Positions 31,958 through 42,851 of a stretch of DNA of 64,000 nucleotides are shown in pieces. The DNA is from Nemertoderma westbladi (Eukaryota > Xenacoelomorpha > Nemertodermatida > Nemertodermatidae). Made by a program: the position numbers and the translations under genes. How positions within the stretch are numbered: position 1 is the stretch's first letter; each line of letters begins with the position of its first letter. A model generated the notes under the pieces. That model did not search any database, was not told the origin of the DNA, and saw only the letters and a list, made by a program, of their open reading frames with translations. The DNA lies in NCBI GenBank assembly GCA_032718475.1, contig JAUCBJ010000267.1, positions 45,664 through 109,663 of the forward strand. The letters run 5' to 3'.

Positions 31958-31980
31958 AATCAGGGACTGCAGCCCTGGTT
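31958..31980 (+). promoter_or_regulatory. Candidate dimerisation-type stem-loop, element B leader
   Basis: AATCAGGG pairs with CCCTGGTT (8 bp, one G-U) around the loop ACTGCAG, which contains the palindrome CTGCAG, followed by TTTTTT. It sits 236 nt after the LTR. The C counterpart keeps the stem but has CGGCCG in the loop, again a palindrome. The arrangement resembles retroviral dimer-initiation loops; the role is an inference. Confidence 0.5.
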
Positions 31981-32074
31981 TTTTATTGAGATTTTTACTT
32001 ATTTCTGTCAAGTTTTATTTGTTTGTAGGCCAGTATTGAACAGAAGGCGTGTAAGTCTGATCAGATTGTACAGA

Positions 32075-32650
32075 CAATTTGTAGGCTGAGCTGTTGTCTG
32101 ATTGCTGTTAAGTCCGAACGGATTGCAGTGTGTGTAGAGCCTCTGTCCGATAAAGAACGGTTAGGAAGTAGGGGCAGCCAAAGCTGTAAGGTAAACCCCC
32201 AACTAAAGAATAAGTCGTACTACTGGGTTAGAACGCATACTACCTAATCATTTCGGAGTCTGCATGTCCTGTAGTTTATTTAGGCTTGAGAGTAGTCTGC
32301 CATCGTTTAGTCTGTACTTTGTTTGTGTAGTCTGTACAGGTAGCGTATAATATTTATTTAGATAATTTGTAGGCTGGATAGTTGTCTGGCTGTTATTAGG
32401 TCTGAACGGATTGCAGTGTGTGTAGAGCCTGTCCGATAAAGAACGGTTAGGAAGTAGGGGCAGCCAAAGCTGTAAGGTAAACCCCCATCTAAAGAATAAG
32501 TCGTACTACTGGGTTAGAACGCATACTACCTAATCATTTCGGAGTCTGCATGTCCTGTAGTTTATTTAGGCTTGATAGTAGTCTGTCAGTATTTGGTCTG
32601 CATTTTGTTTGAGTGGTTTGTACGCGTAGCGTAATATTTATTATTCAGAG
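32075..32650 (+). repeat. Tandem duplication in B leader (about 289 bp, two copies)
   Basis: Copies start near AATTTGTAGGCTG at 32078 and 32366 and share the order GATTGCAGTGTGTGTAGAGC, GGGGCAGCCAAAGCTGTAAG and ACTGGGTTAGAACGCATACT. C has the same duplication at about 40926 and 41213, so it predates the split of B and C. Confidence 0.75.
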
Positions 32651-33953
32651 TTTATGCGATTATTTGCCACATTCATTCCCCAAGTTTGTTCCTACAGTAA
32701 TTGTGTTTGTTATACATACCGCTATAGTTAAATTAACCCCGGTACTACACGGGCTGCTTGGCGTAGGTAAAGACTGGTGATTTTGTGCACCGGTCACTCC
32801 AGCAGATGCCGTGGTTCTTTTAACTGTTCAAGTATATTTAACTACTGATTATATGTTGTACAAGTACTCGTACCTAATTTAGGGTTTAGTGTACAGTGCT
32901 TTCCGAAAGTAATTAGTGTAGGCATTATATTTGTGTTGTAAAGTGGTTGATAGGCACGTTCGATTAGCTCTATTAACTTCTAGGTAGGGACACTCCGTGA
33001 TACATAACGTAGTACCTATATCGATACGGCTATAGGTCGTCAGGCGGTGGTATTTTCCTATCTGGACAACGCAGTGTATTTACTACTACGTATTATTTTC
33101 AAATAACCGCAGTACCCTGTCCGTTGTAATAACCAGATTTCTAACCCTTTGTTAGGCTGGTTTGTAGACTTCTTGTAAAATTACCCTGAAAATTTGTATT
33201 TTGTGTTTTTGTAAATTTTTGTGTTTATTTAGAGATTGTAATCTCACCCGAATTGTACGTAATTTGTAGTATTAAGTAACTTAGGTAAATTAGAATTATT
33301 TGTTTTAGTGTCCTATAAGTAACACTTCACTGAAAGCGCACCGCTTTGTGTAGTGATTACTCCCCAGAAATAATAACATTTATTTCAAACATTGACAAAA
33401 CCCATTAAACGGATATATATATATTATAAATCAACTCAAACGATTTATAAATAGTAGGCCTGCCATATAACAATTAGGTCTCAATATCAGTTGGACTACT
33501 GCTTAAATAACGGTAATAAAGTAAGTTAAAGTAACCAAGTAACCTTAAAATTCAGAAATTCAATTATTTAAAATAATTGATATACAGGTATCCACGATAG
33601 GCCTATTATATATTTATATTTGTGCTGAAATCATACCGGTATTCTGTAATTAATTCTAGTTAATAATTATACTTATATATCCTATAAGTGTAAACTGTAT
33701 ACCGGTATCCACGATAGGCCTATTATATATTTATATATATTTGTACTAAAATTATATACCGGTTTCTGTGAAAAACCTAGTCTGTAATAATACTTATATA
33801 TACTATAAGCATACCGGTATTCTAATATTATATATATCACGCTACACTGAGTAGCAGTATCGGTAATTAATTACTAGGCTAGCAGTTAATACTGAATTAC
33901 TAGACTTGCTTAGACTGTAATATAGCAGTAGACATTCAACTGTGTAAACAAAC

Positions 33954-36887
33954 ATGTCTGATACTAAGCATAACCTGTCAGACAGTTTATTAGATGTAAC
34001 TATCTGCGACTCAGATAGAGGTGTAGAACCGTCTAGTCCTAAGTTCAGTTCACCTCCCACTGTGAGGAAGGTCATCCCTCCAGTAGTAATAACAGAACCT
34101 AGGCTGGTCCAACATCGTAGGTCTATCATAGGCACTCGAGCCCAGGTCAAGCGGGACCAAGAAGCAGCGGAACAGCAACAACCCGCGAGCCAAGAACTTA
34201 TTTCTCAGCGGCCCAACAGCTCCAGTAGTGAGGATACTGTAGAGCTGACACCCGAGCGCGGAGCAAAGATGACGGATGCGGTTTATTCGGATCCCCTTCT
34301 CATCCTTCCTGCAGCCGTACTCACTAGGTTATTGATCGCGGTGGAAGAACACCAGATCGATTGGGCGAGAAGTAAGCGCTCAACTAAAGATAGTTATGAG
34401 GGATACACAAGGGAAGAACTGAAGTCTATGGTCGAGTCGCAATGGAACTTCCCCGGACCCGGACTCCCGTTTGATTTATCAGAAGCGGCCTGGGAAGACA
34501 TACACCGGATGGGAGTAGCCAAGGAAACCATCGATCCAGCTGTGTGGAAGAGGTCCGCAGCCGGATACGCACAGGGATTCTTCAGCTCTATGGAGCGAGT
34601 AAAAGAACAACTGTTTCAACAACCTCATGGACCTCAAGAGCAGGGACAACTGCTTTATCAAGTTAGAGAAAGAATTCTGCGAATCAGGCTAATATTATCA
34701 GCCTTTGAAGAGGCTTCTAAAAGAAGACAAGACACGTCGTTGCAAGTTGCCGTAAAGACTTGGTTTCAACGGGTGAGTCGCCAGGTTCAAGGAACAGCTC
34801 AGTGGAAAGCTCAGCTGGAGGAGCGGCGCTCAACCCATGGAGAATCAACAGACGCTACTTTTTCCCAAGTGGAAAGTGAAGCGACGGCAGAGAAGCCGCA
34901 TAAGAGGGATGCCATTGACATCGATCTGTCAGACTATCAACGTTTTTTAGGTGATGACGAGTTGAGGAGAAGGTTAGAGGGGCTTAGCCCTAATAGTGAA
35001 GGAACCAAGCTTGTGCTGGATGCCATCGATGTGGAAATGAGAGCTGCGAACCAGGCTAAATTTGATGAACAACTCCGCATCACACGAGTCCAAGAAGAAC
35101 AAGTAAAGAAAAAACGTATAGAAGACAGAAAGGCAGCAGCAGTAGCCGCAGCAGTGGCAGCTGCAGAAGTAGAAAGAAAAGCGGCAGTGGCAGAGGCAGC
35201 GGCAGAGGCAAAAGCGGCAGCGGCAGAGGCAAAAGCGGCAGAAGCAGAAAGAAAGGCGACAGTGGCAGCGGCCGAAGCGGAAAGAAAAGCAGCAGAGGCA
35301 GTGGCAGAAGCAGAACGGAGAGCGGCTGAAGAAACCACCCAATTAGAATTGGAAAACATTCAGGAGAATCAAGACTGCATAAATAAACAGTTAACAGCTA
35401 GTAATATGCAGATGATGAATCGATCTACTCCCAAAAGACAGGGATATACATCATCTGAGGAAGGCGATACCACCGATACTGAAGGCAAAGGAAATAGATC
35501 TCGTCTAAGCAGACGTAAAAGAACATCCCACCGTCAGAAATTGCCTGATTTGCCTCCAGCTGTTAGAAGGCAACTAAATAACACCAACTTAGGTAGTACA
35601 GAACCCACAGACCAAATAATTAAAATAGAAAGACTCCCTACTATAGTAGATGAGCCTGAAATAATTAGGCCTGTTCTTGAAATCACCCCTTCGGTGATAG
35701 ACACACCTGTGCTCCCTGAAACTACCTCTAAATTCCCTCTGCACAGCACTAAGCTACCTGTGCCCAGTAGAACAGCCCATGAGACAGTTCAGGTCCTGGA
35801 CCCCGAGCGAGATATTCATGATTTGTCGCCCGTTGCCCCTCGTCCGCCCGCTACAACGTTGGCGACTCCCGCTTCGGCGGTCGAATGGGTGGACGAGAGA
35901 CGGCGGGGGATGGATCTCCTGCTCGGGCAGATGCAGGAGACTGTTCAGCAATTCAAGGGCACAGTAAGGGAAAGTAGACTAGAGTTGCAAGAAGTGCAGC
36001 AAAGTATCGCGCTAGAACGCGATAAATTAGTGAACACACAAAAGGGTATACCACCACCCCCTGTAACAATGTGTCAACCCGTTAGGTCTGAAGTATCCCA
36101 TGCGCAAGGTGTGGAGCCTACACGCATCTATACTGCTAGCGAAGTAGAAACTCCTATAGTAAACCCTATTAAGGGTAATTATAAACCTGTTGATAATGAT
36201 ATCTCATCTAGACTTGATAATAATCCGAGAAACTTATATACCGATAATTCTCTATTCAATAATACGATGGCTCAAGAAAGTTTTACACGCCAAATGGCTA
36301 GAACTGAAGCCCGACAAGCGGTAAAGGTTGGAGAGATCGTCAAGTTCAATGGAGATGAGATGAAATGGTTACCTTTTAATGAATATTACAAAGATAACAT
36401 ACAGAACTCCGTGTTATCTAACGGAGAAAAGCTTAGATTCCTCATCGAGTGCTTGGAAGGATCTCCCAAGTTAATGGCGTTAAAGTTTATTGGACATCCA
36501 GATGGATTAAGACAAGTTTGGGATACAATAAACATCAGGTATGGTAATAGGACTAACATAGCTAGGTATTTGTATGCAAAATTAATGGCGCCCCGAAAGT
36601 TTCTTAGCAGCGGGATTATAGAGTTTTCCGACGAAATTCAGGAGATCTGTAGACAGCTAGATTGGTTAGGTAAGTCTCATGAATACCAGAATTCTATGGT
36701 TGTAGGAGCCTTAGCATCAACTCTGCCAAAGGGTGGAGTAGGTACACGCTGGGACAAGACAGTGTTATATATGATGGAACAACAACGACGAGACCCTACC
36801 ATGGCTGATCTCATGTCATTCTTGGATGGCGAAGTGAAATTACAGCTCATAAAGCAGTCCAGAGAGAAGACACCGGAAAACAATTAA
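33954..36887 (+). pseudogene. Element B gag, C-terminally truncated (977 aa)
   Basis: ATG in AAACATGTCTGAT, protein starting MSDTKHN. The N-terminal half is charged and disordered. An Ala/Glu/Lys-rich coiled coil spans about 365-465, built from short KAAEAE-type repeats that differ in number from C. A DUF1759-like Pao Gag domain lies at about 780-970 (VGEIVKFNGDEMKWLPFNEY). The frame ends in TAA right after KTPENN because about 111 bp present in C (46681-46791) is missing and replaced by TTAA. The zinc knuckles encoded downstream in C are therefore out of reach, and the nucleic-acid-binding tail is lost. Downstream to 37158 only out-of-frame gag remains. Confidence 0.85.
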
Positions 36888-37158
36888 TTATTATGTCAAT
36901 AAAACGCCTAAAGACCAGGTAAGTAAATTCAAGTCTCTAACCAATGACAGGAGAGAACAGGTAAGAAAAACTCCTCCTACGTCTCCCAAGAGAATTCAGG
37001 TGAGAAAGCCCGAGGAAAGAACGAACGTACACCACACAGCACATGTTAAAGTAAGTAACATCAAGCCCAAATGTGTGCTGTGCGATGGGCCCCACCGTTT
37101 AAATGCGTGTGATAAATTCCTGAGGAAATCACTAAAGGATAGACGTGAAGTCATGTGG
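36888..37158 (+). pseudogene. Element B gag remnant after the frame break
   Basis: Matches C at 46797-47064, including the first knuckle region (TGTGTGCTGTGCGATGGGCC). It is in a different frame from the B gag start and is cut at about 37158, where the large deletion joins it to the accessory gene. Confidence 0.75.
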
Positions 37159-37862
37159 GAAACATAGAAACATATCTCAATATTGCCAGTCAACAAAATA
37201 TAGAAACTCGATATCCTCAAGGTATACATCATGACCGCATGGTAGAACTCAAACGGATCGATTCCCCTATGATGTATCTTACCGCCGATCGACCGCTACC
37301 TGTTGTACCGAATAGCTTCGAACGGATGGAGGAATATTGTAAGCTGGAGAAAGATCACTCGCGTTTCCCCTACAAGACGTACGTTTTTGGGTATTATTGC
37401 GATGAATGCCCAAGACCCAACCAACAAACGGAAAGACGTAAACATCCGCGGAGACGTTGCTTTAAACACGGTTTTACTCGCTATACTTACGGGAGTTTCG
37501 AGCGAAACTTGTTCAATGTATCACCTACGCTCGTTCGACTCAGACGATCCTTAAATAAACCAATGATCAGAGTTTCGGAATACTCGATCAGAGCTCCTCA
37601 TTCCCTAATGAGACCTCAGACTCTTGATCCTATTAGTATGACGGATCCTCCCGAGCTGTACTCACTGCTCAAAGATCTGGTGTTGCCTGAACGATTGGTC
37701 GGTGGCACCCCAGTTGTGGGTTTCTTAGATATTAGCCCATCCTACCTAGCCGGATTGGGACGCGGACATTTAATATCGCCGTTTAACCCTTACCATCGTC
37801 CCGGCTTGACACAATATAACCTGTCACCAGAGTGGCGGAGAACGTTGTACCAAACGAGTTAA
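37155..37862 (+). pseudogene. Element B accessory-gene fragment (235 codons)
   Basis: The homologue of the accessory frame of A. Shared landmarks in order are TRYP, MYL...RPLPVV...FERM, YYCDEC, RCFKHGFTRY, KPMIRV and TLDP. In B one frame covers what A splits with a TGA. The C-x2-C...C-x2-H arrangement spans about residues 77-99. The apparent GTG start lies at a deletion junction with gag, so the real N-terminus is missing. It ends at a TAA at 37862; further pieces of the same protein lie out of frame downstream. I do not recognise the family. Confidence 0.7.
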
Positions 37863-38325
37863 ACGCTATTCTACAAAGATCAGAAAGGAAACCTACGTTT
37901 GTTCAGATAAACGTAAGTTGTAACAGCAAGTCCAAGCGATAAACGAATTGTCTTTATCTCAGTTCGATTGTGAAATCCAGAATCTCTAAGAAGATATCGC
38001 ACTTAGACAACCCCATTCTCTGCGAGAGTTTTTGGATGAACGTATCCAGCTACGAGCGGAGGAAAATCAGCTCGAGGAGAAGCATATCGAAACGGCGGAT
38101 ACCCCTACCATAATCCTACACCTTCTGATGCAATCATATTGCACCCTTCACCCAGGATTTATAGCCCTCCTAGTAAAGTGGCTCCCCCCAAAGAGAAAAG
38201 GACTCTTGCTAGCCTCAAAAAACTGCGTAAACGCCGTCTGCGTAAGAAAGACTAACTGTTTAGAGTATTTTTATATTTTAGAAACTGTGATTTGTTATAT
38301 TTTATAGACTTAAATCCCATTTTCT
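37863..38325 (+). pseudogene. Element B accessory-gene remnant, 3' part
   Basis: Broken reading frames whose best stretches are LREFLDERIQLRAEEN (about 38010-38060), similar to the AKEFFENRI region of the A protein, and a basic tail KKLRKRRLRKKD followed by a stop at about 38255. At least one frameshift and two stops are present. C has the same region at 51164-51500. Confidence 0.5.
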
Positions 38326-38333
38326 GGGAGCGG
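38326..38333 (+). other. Candidate polypurine tract, element B
   Basis: GGGAGCGG directly before the 3' LTR TG. It is identical before the C 3' LTR (51568-51575) and close to GGAGCGG in A. Confidence 0.55.
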
Positions 38334-39519
38334 TGTAAAAGCTTTTGCGTCATTAACCAGTTATTTTCCCTTAAAGTACTCTGTAGTTGGTTTGCCAGGC
38401 ATAAAAAGGCCGTGTCCTTGCTGTACTGGTGTTTTAGAGGACATAAAAGTCATTTCTTATGTATTTGTACTGTATTTGTACTTTAGAGGACATAATCCAC
38501 AATCTCGTGACGCGATAAGCTAGATACTCTTGAAAACAGTGTCGCTACCATGACAATGGCTAACAGCTGATATTGCCACGTCGACGTTTCTTTGTTTCTT
38601 TGTTCTCTCGTTGTTCGGTTGACCAATCAGAGCGTTTGTTGTCTCTGTGTTGGAGGTGTATACAGAGGCTCAGTAGTTCAGTGTTATGTTTTTGCCCAGA
38701 GCCTAAGAACCGGCTTTTGGCACCTCCGTGTTTTCAGTTTTTAGTCTTACACTAGTAGGCTTAATTATAAGGACATATATCCGTTATCATAACATAACTA
38801 AACATAACATACCATACCTAATCAAACAACCTGTGCATACTTTTATATTGTTATACTGCTATTTACTGTCAGTTCTTCATAATATGGTTGATGAATTATT
38901 ATATTTGGAATAACGATAAATAACCCCGAAAACCCAATATTCTTGATATACCGAAGGTAAGAGAGAAAGGTTACATATAACGATTGTGACTTATGTTAAA
39001 GTGGTTTGAAGTGAATCTAATGTTATTTGATAGACCCTACATGATTCGGTCCGTGTTCCTTTTATATGTGACTAAAATCAGTGAAGATCGGCAGATCAGT
39101 GTGCAGTATTGTGCAGCATTGTGTATGAGTGAGACTGATAACGAAGCATTTCCTAAAGAATGCGCCATATATGTGAATTGTAACTAAGCCATATCGTTGT
39201 GAGTAGTTTAAGTCATAACTCTGTTTATATAGATAGAGCGCCACGTCCTAAAGGAACTGTTAATATTTCCCGAAGGTGAATAATATTGTCAGAGATTATA
39301 TAATACTGTCAGTCGAATAATACATTAGGCTTACATAGCAATAAGATTAAGCCGTCGAACCCAATCTCCCGGGTATATCCAGCGGGTGAATGATCGCGCA
39401 CAGATTGGTTTCGACTAGTGTAGTGAATCAAATACTTGTCATAGGCTAAAAGTAATTTATTATCTAGAAGACATCCTAATTTGGCGGGTTAAACTGCCAA
39501 AGGTCTGAAAGCGCGAACA
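38334..39519 (+). repeat. Element B 3' LTR
   Basis: 1186 bp, ending GCGCGAACA. Followed by GTACT (39520-39524) and then by C-type LTR sequence from its 49th base. Confidence 0.93.
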
Positions 39520-39524
39520 GTACT
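39520..39524. repeat. Target-site duplication of element B, right copy
   Basis: GTACT, equal to 30532-30536. Confidence 0.88.
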
Positions 39525-40621
39525 CTGTAGTTGGTTTACTGGGCATAAAAAGGCCGTGTCCTTACTGTACTGGTGTTTTAGAGGACATAAAAGCCATTTC
39601 TTCTGTATTTGTACTTTAGAGGACATAATCCGCAATTTCGGGACGCAATAAGCTCGATACTCTTGAAAACAGTGTCGCTACCATGACGACGGCTAACAGC
39701 TGATATTGCCACGTCGACATTTCTTTGTTTCTTTGTTCTCTCGTTGTTCGGTCGACCAATCAGAGCGTTTTTGTCTCTGTGTTGGAGGTGGATACAGAAA
39801 CTCAGGAATTCAGTGTTATGTTTTTGCCCAGAGCCTAAGAACACCGGCTTTTGGCACCTCCGTGTTTCAGTCTTTAGTCTTACATTAGTAGGCTTAATTA
39901 TAGAACGTATATCTGTTATCGAGTTACCTTATCAATGCTTACTAAACATATCATGCATATCTTACTTAACATTACTGCTTTTGCTGTCGGTTATTCATTA
40001 TATTTGTTGATGGAAGATTATATTTGGAATACTGATCAATAGTCAGACACCCAACCTTCTTGATATACTAAAGGTTAGAGAGACCGGTTACAGATAAACG
40101 ATTGCGACCTATGTTAAGTGGTTTGAAGTGAATCAAATGCTATTTTATAGGCCCTACATGTATTGTCTGTTATTCTCTTTGTATGTGACTAAAATTAGTG
40201 AAGGTCGGCAGATTGGTGTGCAGCATTGTGTATGATTGTGACTGATAACAAAGCATCTCCTAAAGAATGCGCCATATACGTGAATCTATAGCCTTTTCGT
40301 TGTGTCTAGTTTAAGTCATAACTCTGTTTACATATTTAGAGCGCCACGTCCTAAAGGAACTGTTAATATTTCCCGAAAGTGAATAATATTTGTCAGAGAT
40401 TATATATTACGATCAGTCGAATAATACGGTAGGCTTACACCATCAATCATTAAGTTCCGAATTCAGTCTCCCGGGTATATCCAGCGGGTGAATGATTGCG
40501 CATAGACTGGCTTCGGCTAATGTAGTGTATCAAATACTCGTCATAGGCTAAAGACTATATATCATCCAAAAGACATCCTAATTTGCAGGTTAAACTGTCA
40601 AAGGTCTTAAAAGCGCAAACA
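39525..40621 (+). repeat. Element C 5' LTR, remainder
   Basis: Continues the LTR begun at 30489-30536 and ends in AAGCGCAAACA at the position equivalent to the B LTR end. It matches the C 3' LTR (51624-52209) with no difference that I noticed over about 590 bp, and is clearly distinct from the B LTR. Confidence 0.85.
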
Positions 40622-41984
40622 ATAACAGATATTGCTTCTGGATTGCAGTGTAAGCAATCTAGTCTAAAGTACCGGTACCGGTCGAACGGTAACCTGTACT
40701 GCTGTAACCAGTAGGCCTGACTGCCTGATCATCCGAACCGGTACTTACAGTACAGGTACAGCAGTATTATTCGATTTTTATAATTATATACCGGTAGGCC
40801 TTTATAATTAATCAGGGACGGCCGCCCTGGTTTTTTATTGAGATTTTACTTGTTTCTGTCAAGTTTTATTTATTTGTAGGTTAGTATTGAGCAGAAGGCG
40901 TGTAAGCCTGCTCAGATTGTACAGATAATTTGTAGGCTTGACTGTTGTCTAACTGTTGTTAAGTCTGAACGGATTGCAGTGTGTGTAGAGCATCTGTCCG
41001 ATGAAGTGCTAGTTAGGAAAGTAGGGGCTTCAAGTGCTGTGAGGTAAACCCCCTGTGAAAGAATAAGTCGTACTACTGGGTTAGAACGCATACTAACTAA
41101 TCATTTCGGAGTCTGCATATACTGTAGTGTATTTGGGCTTGATAGTAGTCTGCCATCGTTTGGTCTGTACTTTGTTTGTGTAGTCTGTACGGGTAGCGTA
41201 TAATTTTATTTAGATAATTTGTAGGCTGGATAGTTGTCTGGCTGTTGTTGGGTTTGAGGAAATTTCGGTGTGTGTAGAGCATCTGTCCGATAAAGTGCTA
41301 GTTAGGAAAGTAGGGGCTTCAAGTGCTGTGAGGTAAACCCCCTGTGAAAGAATAAGTCGTACTACTGGGTTAGAACGCATACTAACTAATCATTTTGGAG
41401 TCTGCATATACCGTAGTTTGTTTAGGCTTGATAGTAGTCTGTCAGTATTTGGTCTGCATTTTGTTTGAGTAGTTTGTACGCGTAGCGTAATATTTATTAT
41501 TCAGAGTTTATGCGATTATTCGCAACATTCATATCCCCAAGTTTATTCCTACAGTAATTGTGTTTGTTATACATACCGTTATAGTTAAACTAACCCGGTA
41601 CTACATCAGGGCTGCTCGGCGTAGGTAAAGACTGGAGATTTTATGCTTTGGTCACTCCGGCAGATACCGTGGTTCTTTTAGCTGTTCAAGTATTTTTAAC
41701 TACTAATTATTTGTCGTACAAGTACTTGTACCTAATTTAGGGTTTAGTGTACTGTACTTTCCGAAGGTGATTAGTGTGTAGGCAGTATATTTGTGTTGTA
41801 AAGTGGTTAATAGGCACGTTGGTTCTGGTAGACCGCGGTAATTAATCTCTAGGTAGGAACACTCCGTGATACATAACGTAGTACCTATAGCGATACGGTT
41901 ATAGGTCGTCAGACGGTGGTATTTTCCTATCTGGACAGCGCAGTATATTTACTACTACTTATTATTTTCAAATACCGTAGTAAC
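40622..41984 (+). other. Element C leader, first part (no gene)
   Basis: The counterpart of the B leader: stem-loop at 40810-40832, the two-copy duplication from about 40926 and 41213, and no coding frame. It is interrupted at 41985 by a hAT-like element. Confidence 0.6.
40810..40832 (+). promoter_or_regulatory. Candidate dimerisation-type stem-loop, element C leader
   Basis: AATCAGGG / CCCTGGTT stem as in B, loop ACGGCCG with the palindrome CGGCCG. The two bases that differ from B (T to G and A to C) are symmetric within the palindrome. Confidence 0.5.
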
Positions 41985-42851
41985 TAGTGCTCGATCGGAG
42001 TTTTTATTTTGCCGGAGCCGGAGCCGGAACCGGAGTGGAAAAAAAATTGCCGGAGTTTGACCGGAGCCGGAGTTTCTTTCCCTATGTGTATTTTCCCTAT
42101 ATCTGGGCCGGGTCGCCGTCGTTAGTACTCATATCCGGGTCGCCGTCGTCGGTACTCATATCCGGGCACCCGGTCGCCGTCGTTGGTAGGCCTACTTATA
42201 TCCTGGTTGCGGACAGAACTCCTTGCATCATTCTCAGTCCATCCCCCTTCCAGAATTATAGTAGGCCTACATATAGCTGTATAGTACAGTAGCTTGAGGT
42301 GCAGGATTGTTAGACTGTGTATTCAAGCTGTCAGGTAGGCCTACCGCTACCAGCAGACCAGTACAGCAGTTCCGGAATTAGATTAAGTCAGTGAGTACAG
42401 AAGTCAGGAAGTAGTACCGGTACTACTGTCTGACTGTACTGCTGTGCTGTGTAGTACTACCAGTACCAGCCTGCCAGTAAATTATTTAGTATTACACTGC
42501 TCTACCAGTCAGCCAGTCTACTGTAGTATAGTAATACTGTAATAATCTGATAATAGTAGTATCAAAGTTGTGCAGTCAGACAGTACTGCAGTACTGCAGC
42601 TGGAGTAGGCTATTGCAGTATTGGACAGTTGGAGTACCGTACACTGGAATAATATACTGCTGCCATATGCCTATCTGCCTATACTAGCAACTAGCAGACT
42701 AGCCTATATATTATGTACATTATTAATATAAAACATACATTATTAAAAAAACTCCGGCTCCGGTGATTTTCTAACTCGCTCCGGTTCGGAGCCGGATGTA
42801 AGAAACTCCGGCCGGAGCTGGAGCCGGAGCCGGAACTCCGATCGAGCCCTA
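41985..42851. mobile_element. Non-autonomous hAT-like DNA transposon
   Basis: 867 bp with terminal inverted repeats TAGTGCTCGATCGGAGT and TAGGGCTCGATCGGAGT (one mismatch), flanked by the 8-bp duplication GTAGTAAC (41977-41984 and 42852-42859). Removing it restores the sequence seen at the equivalent place in B (near 33110). The subterminal regions carry clusters of GGAGCC/GGCTCC repeats, which are common transposase-binding arrays in hAT elements. No transposase is encoded; the open frame at 41987-42292 only reads the GC-rich end. Confidence 0.88.

Larger units (their letters stand above)
31723..33953 (+). other. Element B leader (no gene)
   Basis: 2.2 kb of AT-rich leader between LTR and gag. 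It holds a stem-loop with a palindromic loop (31958-31980), a tandem duplication of about 289 bp (copies from about 32075 and 32363, with GTCGTACTACTGGGTTAGAA in both), and two copies of about 120 bp just before gag (33582-33815) rich in ATACCGGTAT and TAGGCCTA palindromes. The same features occur in C. No primer-binding site could be assigned with confidence. Confidence 0.6.
30537..39519 (+). mobile_element. Element B: BEL/Pao element nested in the C 5' LTR
   Basis: A complete-ended element: identical-length LTRs of 1186 bp (TGTAAAAG...GCGCGAACA) at both ends and GTACT on both sides (30532-30536 and 39520-39524). The flanks rejoin to a continuous C-type LTR, proving nesting. Internally it keeps leader and gag, but two deletions relative to C remove about 0.1 kb at the end of gag and about 3.4 kb covering the protease and everything up to the accessory gene. 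It is non-autonomous. Confidence 0.92.

Noticed and set aside
31723-32740. B LTR extending to about 2.2 kb by analogy with A
   Set aside because: The nested insertion with GTACT duplication fixes the B LTR at 1186 bp.
34937-35342. Antisense frames rich in Ala/Ser or Cys/Phe within B gag, and similar in C (44828-45139)
   Set aside because: Reverse-strand shadows of the Ala/Glu/Lys coiled-coil coding repeats.
41987-42292. 101-residue open frame
   Set aside because: Lies in the GC-rich terminal repeats of the hAT-like element; no transposase similarity.
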